Assembly: GCF_033954455.1 (NCBI RefSeq)
Contig: NZ_CP121473.1
Span: 310,001 to 374,000 of the forward strand
Direction of reading: 5' to 3'
Origin: Thiorhodovibrio litoralis
Lineage (GTDB): Bacteria > Pseudomonadota > Gammaproteobacteria > Chromatiales > Chromatiaceae
DNA length: 64,000 bases
Below the pieces are notes generated by a model, which saw nothing but the letters and a program-made list of their open reading frames with translations, did not search any database and was not told the origin of the DNA. The position numbers and the translations under genes are program-made. Position 1 is the first letter of the stretch; each line of letters begins with the position of its first letter. Below are positions 63,659-64,000 of this stretch, piece by piece.

Positions 63659-64000
63659 ATGTCCGACGCTGTTCAAACCGTTGAGCCAAGGCTGACCTTA
63701 GGCTGTGCGCCAGAGGTCGGTTGTCAGACCACGGCTGCGGAAATGCGCGAGCGATCCAATCTTGAGCAAGCTACCACGGACTTAGCTTCCGCACCGGATG
63801 CAGCAGAGGCACTGCGCCTTGGGGGCCTGACCGCGATGACCACCGGCGATTATCCCGGCGAGTTGGCGGCGACTCTCTTCTGTCATGGCTGCCCGTGGCG
63901 CTGCCCCTATTGCCACAATGCGCATCTGCTCGATGCTGGCCAGGCGCCAGCGCTCGACTGGGCAGAGGCGCGGGAGTTTCTTGCCCGACGTCAGGGGCTG
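63659..64000 (+). CDS. nrdG: Anaerobic ribonucleotide reductase activating protein NrdG (cut by window edge)
   Basis: NrdG is the radical-SAM enzyme that installs the glycyl radical. The first 114 codons are in the window. The radical-SAM cysteines are visible in CHGCPWRCPYCHN (C-x3-C-x2-C), after LRLGGLTAMTTGDYPGELAATLF. The first ~55 residues are not conserved, so the true start may be a later Met such as the one in AMTTGDYPG; ATG 63659 is the first. The gene follows the glycyl-radical gene by 31 bases. Confidence 0.9.
   Translation, partial: MSDAVQTVEPRLTLGCAPEVGCQTTAAEMRERSNLEQATTDLASAPDAAEALRLGGLTAMTTGDYPGELAATLFCHGCPWRCPYCHNAHLLDAGQAPALDWAEAREFLARRQGL

Overview
The window is a dense, GC-rich chromosomal segment from a gammaproteobacterium. 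The best guess is a purple sulfur bacterium or close relative (Chromatiales). This rests on Pseudomonas-like flagellar gene order, the glnA–DUF4124–ntrBC block, the glyQS–gmhB–plsC block, and an anaerobic class III ribonucleotide reductase with an FNR-type box. Taxonomy is an inference; no 16S gene or photosynthesis gene is present. No insertion sequence, prophage, integrase or CRISPR array was seen.

Layout. (1) 1–4.4 kb, minus strand: glnA, a DUF4124 protein, ntrB and the start of ntrC. A sigma-54 promoter with two NtrC boxes lies upstream of glnA. (2) 4.4–10.7 kb: a CDF metal transporter on the minus strand, then a plus-strand run glyQ–glyS–mazG-like–gmhB–plsC. (3) 10.7–13.0 kb, minus: pseB and pseC, the first steps of pseudaminic acid synthesis, probably for flagellin glycosylation. 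(4) 13.1–26.4 kb, minus: flgBCDEFGHIJKL (rod, hook, rings, junction proteins), preceded by cheR and cheV, with a near-perfect sigma-54 promoter at flgB. (5) 26.6–30.5 kb, plus: flgA, flgM, flgN, a FliK-like hook-length protein and an FlhB C-domain homologue. (6) 30.5–49.3 kb, minus: fliLMNOPQR, flhBAF, flhG, fliA, cheYZAB, motCD, cheW and a DUF2802 gene. This is one long export, switch, chemotaxis and stator cluster. (7) 49.6–54.8 kb: an AI-2E-family transporter converging on and overlapping an HdeD gene, then panC, panB and pcnB. (8) 54.9 kb: tRNA-Glu(CTC). (9) 55.1–61.1 kb: a chemoreceptor with two CZB-like sensor repeats, a PAS hybrid histidine kinase and alr. (10) 61.1–64 kb: the anaerobic ribonucleotide reductase operon, with FNR and paired NrdR boxes, nrdD, a separate small glycyl-radical gene and the start of nrdG.

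Together, regions 3–6 encode most of a single polar-type flagellum and its chemotaxis system. Flagellin, cap, MS ring and the FleQ-type master regulators lie outside the window. The most unusual points are the split NrdD glycyl-radical subunit, the tandem periplasmic CZB-like receptor, and a FliM-like acidic peptide repeated in CheA and at the CheZ C-terminus.
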